From contig CALJHC010000026.1 in NCBI GenBank assembly GCA_938075415.1, positions 116,039-180,038 of the forward strand: 64,000 bases of DNA. The letters are read 5' to 3'. Every line of letters begins with the position of its first letter. Positions within the stretch are counted from its first letter, which is position 1. The notes below the pieces were generated by a model. That model was not told where the DNA came from, made no database searches, and saw only the letters and a program-made list of their open reading frames with translations. Position numbers and translations under genes: made by a program. The stretch comes from an uncultured Rubripirellula sp. (GTDB lineage Bacteria > Planctomycetota > Planctomycetia > Pirellulales > Pirellulaceae). Shown here one piece after another: positions 45,544-53,836 of the stretch.

Positions 45544-46162
45544 CCGATCAGCACCACGGGAGAAGTGTCACGAGGAGTAATTGAGAAGTGTAAAAAATGA
45601 CTGTCGTGTTCCCAAGGGGCCGATGATCAGGTCCCTCATCGGTTGAGGGGTGGGTAATCGATGATGTGTCGTCTTGGATGGTGCTTTGAAGAGCATCCAA
45701 GATGATGGCTGTCAGGTTTTTTAATTGTTGGAACCGTGTCATTCACGTTTTGGGGTCGTTCACGATTTGGGAGCAATTTGGCGGTAGATCGCCGTTTCAC
45801 TGGACTTCGCAGCCATTGCGAGGCTTGCCAAAGCGGTGAGTAAGACCAATTCAGGCAAGGAGTTGCCAACCAGAATTTCGGATGCCTGACGTTTTCTGTC
45901 GTGCTAGACCGCCGATTCGGCTCGGTTTGTCCCCCATCACGGCCTTGGGGACGCTTGGTAAACGAGGGTCTGGTAAACGAGGTTCTGGTAAACGAGGTTC
46001 TGGGAAGCTGCACCTTGGGGACCGGTGAGAGATCTGTCGGAATGCTGTTCCTGCGAAGCCCGCTCATTGGGCGTTTGTTGGTCGTTGTTGGCGTCGCTGT
46101 CGGTTACAGTACGATCCCACGGCCAAAGACAACGAAATTCTTAATCACACTGGGGTTATTGC
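45544..46162. other. Divergent region between guaA and surE
   Basis: This must contain the promoters of leftward guaA and rightward surE. Frames of 143 codons (-) and 95 codons (+) overlap each other across the tandem repeat and show no recognisable product. No riboswitch structure for purines was recognised. Confidence 0.4.
45956..46000. repeat. 15-bp tandem repeat, three copies
   Basis: TGGTAAACGAGGTTC occurs exactly at 45971-45985 and 45986-46000, and with one change at 45956-45970. It lies in the upstream region of surE. Confidence 0.88.
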
Positions 46163-46924
46163 GTGCGAATTCTTCTTACCAACGATGACGGGGTCTACGC
46201 ACCCGGGCTTGCTGCGCTCGAGCAGCAGTTACGGCACTTGGGCGAGGTCGTGGTGGTGGCGCCGATGACAGAGCAGAGCGGGGTTGGGCATTCCATCACG
46301 TTTTTGACCCCTTTGACGTGTAAATCGATCCACCGCGAGGGCCGCCACTGGGCCTGGGCTGTTGATGGGTCTCCCGCTGATTGCGTCAAGTTGTCAGTTG
46401 GGCAGTTATTCAAGGACCAGCCTTTTGATCTCGTGGTCAGCGGGGTCAATCATGGGCTGAATGCAGGAATCAATGTCCTTTATAGTGGAACCGTTGCCGC
46501 TGCGGTCGAGGGCGCGTTTTTTGGTATCACGAGCGTCGCGGTGTCATTGGAATACGATGAGGATGCTGATTTTCAGGCGGCGTCGGTGATCGCGAAAAAT
46601 GTCATCGCGGGGTTGGTGTCGCAGCCCGACTCGGCTGGGCAGTTGTTCAACCTGAATATCCCAACTCAGGCCACCCTCGGTCCCAAAGAGGTTTGCGTCG
46701 TCCCGATGGGTCTCGAGCAGTATGGAAGACGTTATGAAAAACGGACTGACCCACATGGTCGAGATTACTATTGGGCACTTTGGACAGAGCCTGATCAACC
46801 GCCACCGGCTTCTGCGGATGTGATCCAGTTACGAGATGGTAACGTGACGCTTACCCCGCTGCAGTTTGATTTGACCCATCGCGACATGATTGACCGTATG
46901 TCCGATTGGGACATTCGAACCTGA
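46163..46924 (+). CDS. surE: 5'-nucleotidase SurE
   Basis: The 253-residue protein starts at GTG and has the SurE fold with the metal-binding N-terminus MRILLTNDDGVYAPG (Asp8, Asp9) and Asn in VVSGVNHGLNAGINVLYSGT. SVAVSLEY and the C-terminal domain with LTPLQFDLTHR follow. It dephosphorylates nucleoside monophosphates and related phosphates in stationary-phase survival. Length matches the family (about 250). It is a single gene; the classical partner pcm is not beside it. Confidence 0.96.
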   Translation: MRILLTNDDGVYAPGLAALEQQLRHLGEVVVVAPMTEQSGVGHSITFLTPLTCKSIHREGRHWAWAVDGSPADCVKLSVGQLFKDQPFDLVVSGVNHGLNAGINVLYSGTVAAAVEGAFFGITSVAVSLEYDEDADFQAASVIAKNVIAGLVSQPDSAGQLFNLNIPTQATLGPKEVCVVPMGLEQYGRRYEKRTDPHGRDYYWALWTEPDQPPPASADVIQLRDGNVTLTPLQFDLTHRDMIDRMSDWDIRT

Positions 46925-47078
46925 TCTGAGATCGTTCTTCGACGAGGAAAGAACTGAAGAAACCTCTTCTGATGCCCTTTCGGAACGCCGGTAATCTTGG
47001 CCGGAATCGTAGTCCTGCCGCGGAAGCGTCACCTCTTTGAGCCCCACGAAATTTCCAGATTGAGTGCTGTCGATTCGG

Positions 47079-47172
47079 GGGGACAGGTGCCAAAGGGGCG
47101 GGTGCCAAATTTTTTCGAGTGTGCTGGATCATCGGACTGACACTGGGGCGAGAAATGGAGTTTTTTGGCACT
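47079..47172. repeat. REP-like element with repeated GGTGCCAAA
   Basis: The sequence contains GACAGGTGCCAAA followed 18 bases later by GCGGGTGCCAAATTTTTT, and an inverted copy of the core (TTTTTTGGCACT) about 70 bases further at 47161-47172. I recall that motifs of this kind, with a GTGCCAAATTTTT end, accompany REP-associated tyrosine transposases in environmental genomes. No transposase is present, so this would be an orphan element. Confidence 0.4.
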
Positions 47173-47606
47173 GACTCGCTCGATTAAAATAACTGCTGTG
47201 TCGCGATTAGATCATTTGGAGAATCAATGACACGGATGTTTCAACGAGAGAATCCGGTTGGAGATGTATGTTTTTTTGAGCAAGTTGCCCCCCGGGTCGA
47301 GGTGCCGATTGCCAGGTTTTGTGTGGTGATTTGATTTTGACTCTCAGTCAGAGCTTACCCCGCTTTCCTGCTTTCCCACCTAACCTGACTTGGCTGTGCC
47401 TGTCACCTGGACCGGAAAACGCTTCTGATCCCGACGGGAAATGGCAAATGATTTGTGTGAGAGGCCACTTTGCGATTGATTTTGTACCCTCCTGCAAAGT
47501 TTATGGTGTCTTGATCACTGGTTTCTGGTTCTCGAGAAGTCGTTGGTGCAATCCCCCCTCCCGAACGAGAGGGTTTCCGATTAGGATTTTCGCTGCTTTT
47601 CTAAGG

Positions 47607-47633
47607 AAATGTTCTCCCCCGGGAGGAGCATTT
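47607..47633 (+). promoter_or_regulatory. Leader hairpin masking an unused Shine-Dalgarno sequence
   Basis: AAATG (47607-47611) can pair with CATTT (47629-47633), and the intervening CTCCC can pair with GGGAGGAG, so the strongest ribosome-binding sequence of the transketolase leader is folded away. Only short frames follow before the transketolase start at 47671. A regulatory leader is possible, but the bulges make this uncertain. Confidence 0.25.
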
Positions 47634-47670
47634 TTCATCCGATCCAAATAGTGAACGAGTTATTAAGCAG

Positions 47671-49719
47671 ATGAGTGTTGCAACGAGTGACATTGAAAAA
47701 CTTGCCGTCGACACCATTCGTACCCTCAGCATGGATGCTGTGCAAACAGCGAATAGCGGTCATCCTGGGACACCAATGGCGTTGGCACCAATTGCTTACG
47801 AGCTTTTCAACCACACCATGAACTACGATCCGACGCAGCCCAATTGGCCGGGCCGAGATCGATTCGTACTTTCCTGTGGTCACGCCTCGATGCTGCTCTA
47901 TAGCGTTTTGCATCTGACGGGTGTTCAAGAGACTGATGATCAAGGGAATTCAACGGGTCAAGCCTCGATCAGCTTGGACGACATCAAGAGTTTTCGACAA
48001 ATAGGCAGCCCTTGTGCGGGACATCCTGAGTTTGGAGAAGCGGCTGGAATCGAAACGACCACCGGACCACTCGGTGCCGGGGTAACCAATTCTGTCGGTA
48101 TGGCCATGGCTCAAAAATGGCTTGCCTCGAATTACAACACCGAAGACCACCAACTGTTTGACTACAACGTTTACGCGCTCTGCAGCGATGGTGACTTGAT
48201 GGAAGGGGTTGCTTGTGAGGCCGCAAGTTTGGCCGGTCATCTCAAGCTTGATAATCTTTGTTGGCTCTACGACGACAACCACATCACCATCGAAGGCGAT
48301 ACCGATCTTGCCTTCAGCGAAAACGTCGCGGAACGTTTCCAAGGTCTGGGCTGGAATGTCGCTCATGTTGATGATGCGAATGACTTAATTGCCTTGCGTG
48401 CGGCCATCAGTCAGTTTCAATCCTGCGGAGATCGCCCGACGCTCATCATCGTTCGCAGCGTCATTGGTTTCGGAGCACCGAACAAGCAAGACACTCATGG
48501 CGCCCACGGCGCTCCATTGGGTTGGGATGAAGTAGCGTTGGCAAAAGAAGCTTACGGTTTGCCGGCTGACGAGAAATTCTTTGTGCCTGATGGCGTTCGC
48601 GAGCATTTTGATAACAACCTGGGTAAACGCGGGGCGGATGCCTTTGCGGCTTGGACCTCAATTTGGAATTCATACCAAGCGGCCAACCCAGAAAAAGCTT
48701 CCGAACTGGAAGATGTTTTTGCCGGTCGATTGCCGGAAGGTTGGGATCAAGACATCCCTTCCTTTGAGGCAAGTGAAAAGGGTGATGCCACCCGAAACAG
48801 CAGCGGTAAGGTTCTCAACGCGATCGCCAAGCGAGTTCCTTTCATGATTGGCGGTTCCGCAGATTTGGCACCGAGTAACAAATCTAACCTGACCTTTGAC
48901 GGAGCGGGTGAGTTTCTGCCGAGTGACCATGCTGGACGTAATTTGCACTTTGGGATTCGAGAGCATGCCATGGCGGGAATCGTCAACGGCATCTCACTTT
49001 CCGGACTTCGATCCTACGCAGCTACCTTCTTTGTCTTCACCGACTACATGCGTGGTGGTATGCGACTTTCTGCAATCATGCATCAACCGGTGATCTATAT
49101 TTTGACTCATGATTCCATCGGGGTTGGGGAAGATGGTCCAACTCATCAGCCCGTCGAGCACCTAAGTGCTTGCCGAGCGATTCCTGGTCTCAATGTTTTT
49201 CGACCCGGTGATGCCAATGAAGTTGCGGAGTGTTACCGAGCGGCAATGAACATCAGCGACGCTCCCGCCGCATTTGTGCTTTCACGGCAAAACATGGAAA
49301 CCCTTGATCGGTCGCAAACTGGTGACGCATCGGGTTGTGCAAAGGGCGGCTACATTGTGATGGACTGCGAGGGAACGCCAGATGTAATCTTGATGGGTAG
49401 CGGTAGCGAGTTGGGTTTGTGTGTCGACGCTGCAAGGCAGTTGACCGCAGAGGGCGGTAAGGTTCGCGTGGTTAGCATGCCCTGCATGGAGTTGTTTGCA
49501 AAGCAAACTGCTGAATACCGGGAAGAAGTCTTACCCTCGAGTGTGACTCAACGCGTGGCGGTTGAGGCTGGTATTCAAATGAGCTGGGATCGTTGGATTG
49601 GACTGCAAGGCAAGTTTGTGGGTATGAGCAGTTACGGTGCGAGTGGACCCTACTCCGAGGTCTACAAGCACTTTGGAATCACCGTCGATGCAGTCGTTGA
49701 AGCAACGAAGAGCTTTTGA
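47671..49719 (+). CDS. tkt: Transketolase
   Basis: The 682-residue protein has the full transketolase layout: thiamine-diphosphate domain with NSGHPGTPMALAP and CSDGDLMEGVACEAASLAG, a pyrimidine-binding domain with the catalytic glutamate in FGIREHAM, and a C-terminal domain (about 540-682). Conserved histidines are in GHASM, GHPEFG and DSIGVGEDGPTHQP. It transfers two-carbon units between sugar phosphates in the pentose phosphate and related pathways in the cytoplasm. The ATG overlaps the stop of a 21-codon leader frame (47609-47674) by ATGA. No neighbour of the pathway is present. Confidence 0.97.
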   Translation: MSVATSDIEKLAVDTIRTLSMDAVQTANSGHPGTPMALAPIAYELFNHTMNYDPTQPNWPGRDRFVLSCGHASMLLYSVLHLTGVQETDDQGNSTGQASISLDDIKSFRQIGSPCAGHPEFGEAAGIETTTGPLGAGVTNSVGMAMAQKWLASNYNTEDHQLFDYNVYALCSDGDLMEGVACEAASLAGHLKLDNLCWLYDDNHITIEGDTDLAFSENVAERFQGLGWNVAHVDDANDLIALRAAISQFQSCGDRPTLIIVRSVIGFGAPNKQDTHGAHGAPLGWDEVALAKEAYGLPADEKFFVPDGVREHFDNNLGKRGADAFAAWTSIWNSYQAANPEKASELEDVFAGRLPEGWDQDIPSFEASEKGDATRNSSGKVLNAIAKRVPFMIGGSADLAPSNKSNLTFDGAGEFLPSDHAGRNLHFGIREHAMAGIVNGISLSGLRSYAATFFVFTDYMRGGMRLSAIMHQPVIYILTHDSIGVGEDGPTHQPVEHLSACRAIPGLNVFRPGDANEVAECYRAAMNISDAPAAFVLSRQNMETLDRSQTGDASGCAKGGYIVMDCEGTPDVILMGSGSELGLCVDAARQLTAEGGKVRVVSMPCMELFAKQTAEYREEVLPSSVTQRVAVEAGIQMSWDRWIGLQGKFVGMSSYGASGPYSEVYKHFGITVDAVVEATKSF

Positions 49720-50053
49720 CTAACGGTTTGAATCGACCGGGATCTTTCGATCGTACCGTCGTCCGCCGCGTTCCGAGATGGGATTTGCAAGTGTGGGCAA
49801 CTCGCTTGCAACCATTGACGACGTGGTCACGGTCAAGGGCTGGTCCCATTTAGTCAGTCACGCATCCTGGGTGTCTTTGCCTCGGCATGTTCCAATCGGG
49901 GGCTCACCAGTCAAATTCCCGAGCCTACGTTGTTCGGCAAAGATTGCGGTCCCCAATCCGGATTGGGGATTCTTGGTCGGTAAGCTGACGCCCAAGATAC
50001 TGAGGCATGTCGCTCGAGTTTGCGTCAGAGTGATTGCCGTGACGTTCAACTCG
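49720..50053. other. Convergent gap with a palindrome
   Basis: This gap lies between the ends of the transketolase and polyprenyl synthase genes. A 104-codon plus-strand frame (49778-50092) has no support. The palindrome at 49950-49969 is the only clear structure. Confidence 0.4.
49950..49969. terminator. 20-bp perfect palindrome between convergent genes
   Basis: TCCCCAATCCGGATTGGGGA is a perfect palindrome that can form an 8-bp stem with a CCGG loop on either strand. Its position between convergent 3' ends suits a bidirectional terminator, although no T run is present. Confidence 0.4.
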
Positions 50054-51196
50054 CTAAAACTCGCGAGAGACGCTGAACTTGGCGATGGCTAGCAGAGATT
50101 GCTTGGCCTCGCTTTCCGGAATGCAGGCAAGTGATTTCACGGCTGTGTCGTAGTGCCTTCTTGCGCACTCCATCGTGTAATCTTTTGCATCTGAAGCATC
50201 GAGAAAGGGTGTGATTCTTTCGAGCCGTTCGCTTGAGGGCCCGCCCAGGATGGAACGAATCGCTTTCTGAGATGTTGGGTTGGAGGTTTGCAACAGCCGG
50301 ATCAGGGGAAGTGTCATCTTGCCCTGTTCCAAATCGGTGCCGAGGGTTTTGCCCACTGTCTTCTGGTCTCCCCAGAGATCCAAGTAATCATCAGCGATTT
50401 GAAAAGCGATACCGAGCGAGTTGCCGAAGGTGGACGCAGCAGCGGAGATTTCTGTGGAAGCCCCAGAAAGGATCGTGCCCAGTTCGCAAGCGACTCGGCA
50501 AAGTTCACCTGTTTTCGCCGCGACGATGGATACGTAGGTCGCTTCGTCGAGATCCAATGCATCACGACAGAGCACCTGTCGCAGCTCGCCTTCGCAGACT
50601 AGCCGTGCTGCTTCACCAATTTTCTCGCACGCGATCGTGCACGAGGTGGTCGCAGCAAGTCGGTACGCTTGTGAAAAAAGATAATCCCCTAGCAGGATGC
50701 TAGTGTGCTCATTCCACTTGGCGTTTACCGTGGGGACATGTCGACGTGTGTCTGCCTGATCCAAGACATCATCATGCACCAAAGTCGCTGTATGCACCAT
50801 TTCCACCACGGTAGCAATCACTCGATGTTGCTCAGTGAGTTGCCCGCTCGCTTTTCCGAACAGCAACAACATGGCAGGTCGCAGTCGCTTGCCGCCCAGC
50901 TGCGTGCCGTGATTGAGAACTCCTTGCAAGTCGGGGAGAGGCGATGATAGTTCTCGCTTGAGACGCGATTCAATCTGCCGAAGTTCCGACGCGATCGGCC
51001 CAAACAGTAGACGTCGGATGTCGGAGGTGCTGTTTGCTCTTTGGGGGGCTTCGGAACCCTCTTTCGAATCGATACGCCGCGAAGTGGCCGTCTCTTGCAG
51101 TTTGCTGTCGAGGGGGCGAGAAACGGATTCGGCCAGTTGCGAAACTGGATCGCAGGATTGCTTCGCTGGCACCTCGGCGATTTGAGAGACGTTCAT
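50054..51196 (-). CDS. Polyprenyl diphosphate synthase
   Basis: I start at ATG 51196 (380 residues); a TTG at 51226 is possible. About 75 polar, probably disordered residues precede a trans-isoprenyl diphosphate synthase domain with the first aspartate-rich motif HDDVLDQADTRR and the second QIADDYLDLWG. GGKRLRPAMLLL and KTGELCRVACELG are family markers. Residues before the first motif (MVHTATLVHDD) suggest a medium/long-chain enzyme, such as the octa- or heptaprenyl synthase of quinone synthesis. The long N-terminal extension is unusual. It follows moaC after 88 bases in the same direction. Confidence 0.93.
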   Translation of the reverse strand: MNVSQIAEVPAKQSCDPVSQLAESVSRPLDSKLQETATSRRIDSKEGSEAPQRANSTSDIRRLLFGPIASELRQIESRLKRELSSPLPDLQGVLNHGTQLGGKRLRPAMLLLFGKASGQLTEQHRVIATVVEMVHTATLVHDDVLDQADTRRHVPTVNAKWNEHTSILLGDYLFSQAYRLAATTSCTIACEKIGEAARLVCEGELRQVLCRDALDLDEATYVSIVAAKTGELCRVACELGTILSGASTEISAAASTFGNSLGIAFQIADDYLDLWGDQKTVGKTLGTDLEQGKMTLPLIRLLQTSNPTSQKAIRSILGGPSSERLERITPFLDASDAKDYTMECARRHYDTAVKSLACIPESEAKQSLLAIAKFSVSREF

Positions 51197-51284
51197 TGTT
51201 TCATGGTTGGCTGAGGTTGGATGCAAGACCTGACATAAGTGACGACAAGCTACTAGGTGTCAGTACCGCTTAGACGAGAGTTTC

Positions 51285-51794
51285 TTAACGGCCTTCTTCG
51301 GTCTCAGCGGAAAAATCACCTGACTTTCCCCCGGATTTCTGAACGAGGCGAATTGGTCCGATTTGGCATTCGCGATCAATTGACTTGACCATGTCATAGA
51401 TCGTAAGGCACGCGACGCTCACAGCCGTCATCGCTTCCATTTCGACACCGGTTTTTGCGGTGGTGCCAACAGAGACCTCGCAGAGAAGTTTTGAATTGGT
51501 TTGGTCTTGATGGGGTTGCGGCCAGGAGAATTGAACGCTGACGGATTCAATGGGGATGGCATGGCAAAGTGGGATAAGTTGTTGCGTCAACTTGGTTGCC
51601 TGAATTGCTGCAATACGTGCGATCGCAAGAACATCGCCTTTTTGAATGTCCCCGCTGGAAATCTGTAACGAGGTGGTTTTTTTCATACTAACCACCGCCT
51701 GTGCGGTTGCCCTGCGAACAGTGATGGCCTTCTGGGAGACATCGACCAAATGAGCGTTACCCTGTTGATCGAAATGGGTGGAGCCAATGTTCAT
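51285..51794 (-). CDS. moaC: Cyclic pyranopterin monophosphate synthase
   Basis: The 169-residue protein has the MoaC signature blocks: IQKGDVLAIARIAAIQATK, LIPLCHAIPIESV, GVEMEAMTAVSVACLTIYDM and the KSIDRECQI end. It acts with MoaA to form the first molybdenum-cofactor intermediate in the cytoplasm. Length is normal (about 160). The downstream polyprenyl synthase gene is not functionally related. No other moa gene is in the window. Confidence 0.97.
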   Translation of the reverse strand: MNIGSTHFDQQGNAHLVDVSQKAITVRRATAQAVVSMKKTTSLQISSGDIQKGDVLAIARIAAIQATKLTQQLIPLCHAIPIESVSVQFSWPQPHQDQTNSKLLCEVSVGTTAKTGVEMEAMTAVSVACLTIYDMVKSIDRECQIGPIRLVQKSGGKSGDFSAETEEGR

Positions 51795-51832
51795 CGCGAT
51801 CTCGTGCAGCGTTGTCTTGAAGAAAAGGGGGC

Positions 51833-51862
51833 GAGATACAGGGACTAGAGATACAGGGACTA
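51833..51862. repeat. 15-bp tandem repeat, two copies
   Basis: GAGATACAGGGACTA is repeated exactly at 51833-51847 and 51848-51862; a decayed third copy (GAGATTCGGGG) follows. It lies just upstream of moaC. Confidence 0.85.
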
Positions 51863-52143
51863 GAGATTCGGGGGGCTAGGTACAGGGAGGTATCCAGGGC
51901 GAAGTGTGAACGTTGCGGGCCGATTAGGGTCAGCGCTCGACCATGATTCGAATCGAATCAATGGCAGTCGATAGGTCCCTTCAACCACCATCAGCATAAG
52001 TTGCCGAGGGCCAGCAGGGAATGGATCTGGCCAATCCTCATTAACCGTGTTGGGTATTGGGCCAAAATGGCTGAGAAAACCGGCTTAGAATTTTTCGACG
52101 AGATGGCGGTTAAGTGACGGATCCACTGTCACCGAGTGCCAAC

Positions 52144-52183
52144 GAAAAAAGGCGTTTTCCATCTGCGGGGATGGAAAACGCCT
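52144..52183 (-). terminator. Intrinsic terminator of the HTH/receiver gene
   Basis: AGGCGTTTTCCATC (52150-52163) and GATGGAAAACGCCT (52170-52183) form a perfect 14-bp stem with a six-base loop. On the minus strand the stem is followed by six T, the standard rho-independent pattern. It lies about 60 bases after the stop of the gene at 52246-52818. Confidence 0.9.
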
Positions 52184-52245
52184 CAAAGTGAGAATATAAA
52201 GATCCGTGCTTTTGAGACTCGCGAACGACAGCGAGTCTTGTCGGC

Positions 52246-52818
52246 TCAGACCAATTCTTTTCTTGCTCCGACCAGCGTACGAAGACGCTCGGCCAGAAGG
52301 TGGGCATCGAAAGGTTTCTTGAACGTTTCGTTGATGCTGCTTCGATCGAAGCTCATGGGCTGCCCATCGTCTGGAAGCAACGCGATCAAAACGATGTCAG
52401 TGAAATCGATGTTCTTGCGCAGATTTTGGCAAATCTGAACGGCTTCGATTTTACCGATCGAGAAGTCAACGATGATGCAATCCGGATTAAAGCTTTCGGC
52501 TTGAATTCCCGCTTCGAAGCCGCTGGCTGCAACCGCAACCTTAAACGCTTTTTCTGGCGGAAGCTCTCGCTTCAAGTTTTCGATCAGCACTTGATCTTGA
52601 GCGACGATCAGGCACTTTGCCATTGCTTCGTCTTCAAGATCACCCAAGGGCATACCGTGCTCCTTGAGAAACTTAATCAAGTATTCTCTAGGAATGCGGC
52701 GGTCCTGTGATCCAGGGATTCGATAGCCTTTCAAACGCCCCGAGTCGAACCACTTTGATACGGTTCGGGGTGCTACTTTACAGATCTTGGCGACCTGTCC
52801 AGTTGTGAAGACCTTCAT
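52246..52818 (-). CDS. Excisionase-type HTH protein with degenerate response-regulator domain
   Basis: The 190-residue protein begins with a MerR/excisionase-like helix-turn-helix (about 1-52; TTGQVAKICKVAPRTVSKWF, then a basic IPGSQDRRIPREYL wing). A receiver-like domain follows (about 68-185). It keeps a phospho-acceptor candidate Asp118 in CIIVDFS and a Lys in ETFKKPF, but the usual acidic pair at the start is replaced (IVAQDQ), so phosphorylation by the standard route is doubtful. It should bind DNA in the cytoplasm, perhaps gated by a ligand or partner rather than phosphate. No kinase is adjacent; the orphan hybrid kinase starts at 55455. A strong intrinsic terminator follows the gene. 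Confidence 0.88.
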   Translation of the reverse strand: MKVFTTGQVAKICKVAPRTVSKWFDSGRLKGYRIPGSQDRRIPREYLIKFLKEHGMPLGDLEDEAMAKCLIVAQDQVLIENLKRELPPEKAFKVAVAASGFEAGIQAESFNPDCIIVDFSIGKIEAVQICQNLRKNIDFTDIVLIALLPDDGQPMSFDRSSINETFKKPFDAHLLAERLRTLVGARKELV

Positions 52819-53836
52819 GCTAGGTTCTCCATAACGCCTCGTTTAATATTCCCTCGAACAATGGTGCGTCGGTATCCATTGTTCTCGCAGCCCTTCATCG
52901 TTGATGGTCGATGCAAACAATCGGTCCTGATCGATAGTCTCCCTTCGGTCGCGGTGGGTCGCGTCGAAAGAACAGGTGCATCAAATTTTCAAGTTGGGTC
53001 TGGGCCACCCGGTTTGCATCTTGCGACGCTCGCCCTGCGGGATCCTCGCGGTTTTGGTTGTTAAAAGTAAAAATGAACACGCAGATGCGAGTTCCGCTGC
53101 CCAAAAGGCAACGTCGGGGTAGAAGATGTGAACATGCGGCGATCAATGCCCAATGTTCCTTGGCAGTCGGAATCAGTGATTCCGTTGCTGGACCATTCGG
53201 CTATGCTCGCCGTGCCACTGTTGAATGATTGACTGTTGACATTTCTGTCGTGATCAATCGTCGCAAGTGTGTTCCCCAGATTCCCCCCTGGGCGGATTCG
53301 TCACGCCAGACTGCCAATGCGATCTGTTCGAACCTTTTCGGTCTCTCGACTTCAAAAGTTCGAAAGTGACTCTTCCGTGAGTTAATGTCGAGTAAAACCG
53401 GGTTAACTCTTTAGTGCGTTTGAATGCGAATAAGCACTATCAGCGGTTTCTTTGTGCTCGGTGTTGTGATCCAACGACTTCAATCTTGGCTCAAGAGTCG
53501 TAAACTATCGGAAATTACGAGTCTTTTGGTTCCTTGAAAACCAGCGGGCCGTTTCGTAGGAGATTGATGGATTGGAAAAGTTTTTTTTGCAAACTTCTCT
53601 ATTCGGTCATGGGAATGTGTCCAATCTGCGGTTTCGCGGCCGGCTGAGGGGGCGTCTCAGGGTTTCTTGGAACGATTTTCGTTCGGCTGACCAGATTTTG
53701 AGCGATCACCAAAAACTGGAATGGGTCGGTGGCGGGTAGGATGTGAAGCGGGTCCGCATGGTGACCCAGTGTTCCAACCACAGGAACGCAACGTTTCTAA
53801 CCGCTTGTTTTCTTCTTTTTATTGGTGGATTGACTC
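52819..53836. other. 1-kb divergent gap
   Basis: The gap lies between the regulator gene (leftward) and the M42 peptidase gene (rightward). An inverted repeat GAGTTAA...TTAACTC (53379-53385 and 53403-53409) could be an operator. The only supported coding candidate is the 26-codon frame at 53567-53647. Other frames of 60-83 codons have no support. Confidence 0.4.
53567..53647 (+). CDS. Possible 26-residue CPxCG micro-protein
   Basis: ATG at 53567 is preceded by TAGGAG with a spacing of about five bases, one of the best ribosome-binding sites in the window. The frame encodes 26 residues that begin MDWKSFFCKLLYSVMG and end MCPICGFAAG before TGA. It holds three cysteines, two of them as CPIC, the knuckle of a zinc ribbon, next to a hydrophobic, possibly membrane-associated helix. 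It is too short to score in normal gene calls. I know no family for it. Confidence 0.38.
   Translation: MDWKSFFCKLLYSVMGMCPICGFAAG

Larger units (their letters stand above)
46925..47670. other. Intergenic gap upstream of the transketolase gene
   Basis: This 746-base gap holds the REP-like element at 47079-47172 and the transketolase leader. A 110-codon plus-strand frame (47319-47651) has no supporting features. The transketolase ATG lacks a normal Shine-Dalgarno sequence; GGGAGGAG lies 43 bases upstream inside a hairpin. Confidence 0.4.
51795..52245. other. Intergenic gap with repeat and terminator
   Basis: This gap separates the leftward regulator gene at 52246 from leftward moaC. It contains the intrinsic terminator at 52144-52183 and the tandem repeat at 51833-51862. 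I see no gene. Confidence 0.5.

Noticed and set aside
45636..46067. 143-codon minus-strand frame with repeated RTSFT across the 15-bp repeat
   Set aside because: The repeats are a by-product of the tandem DNA repeat; it also overlaps an open plus-strand frame.
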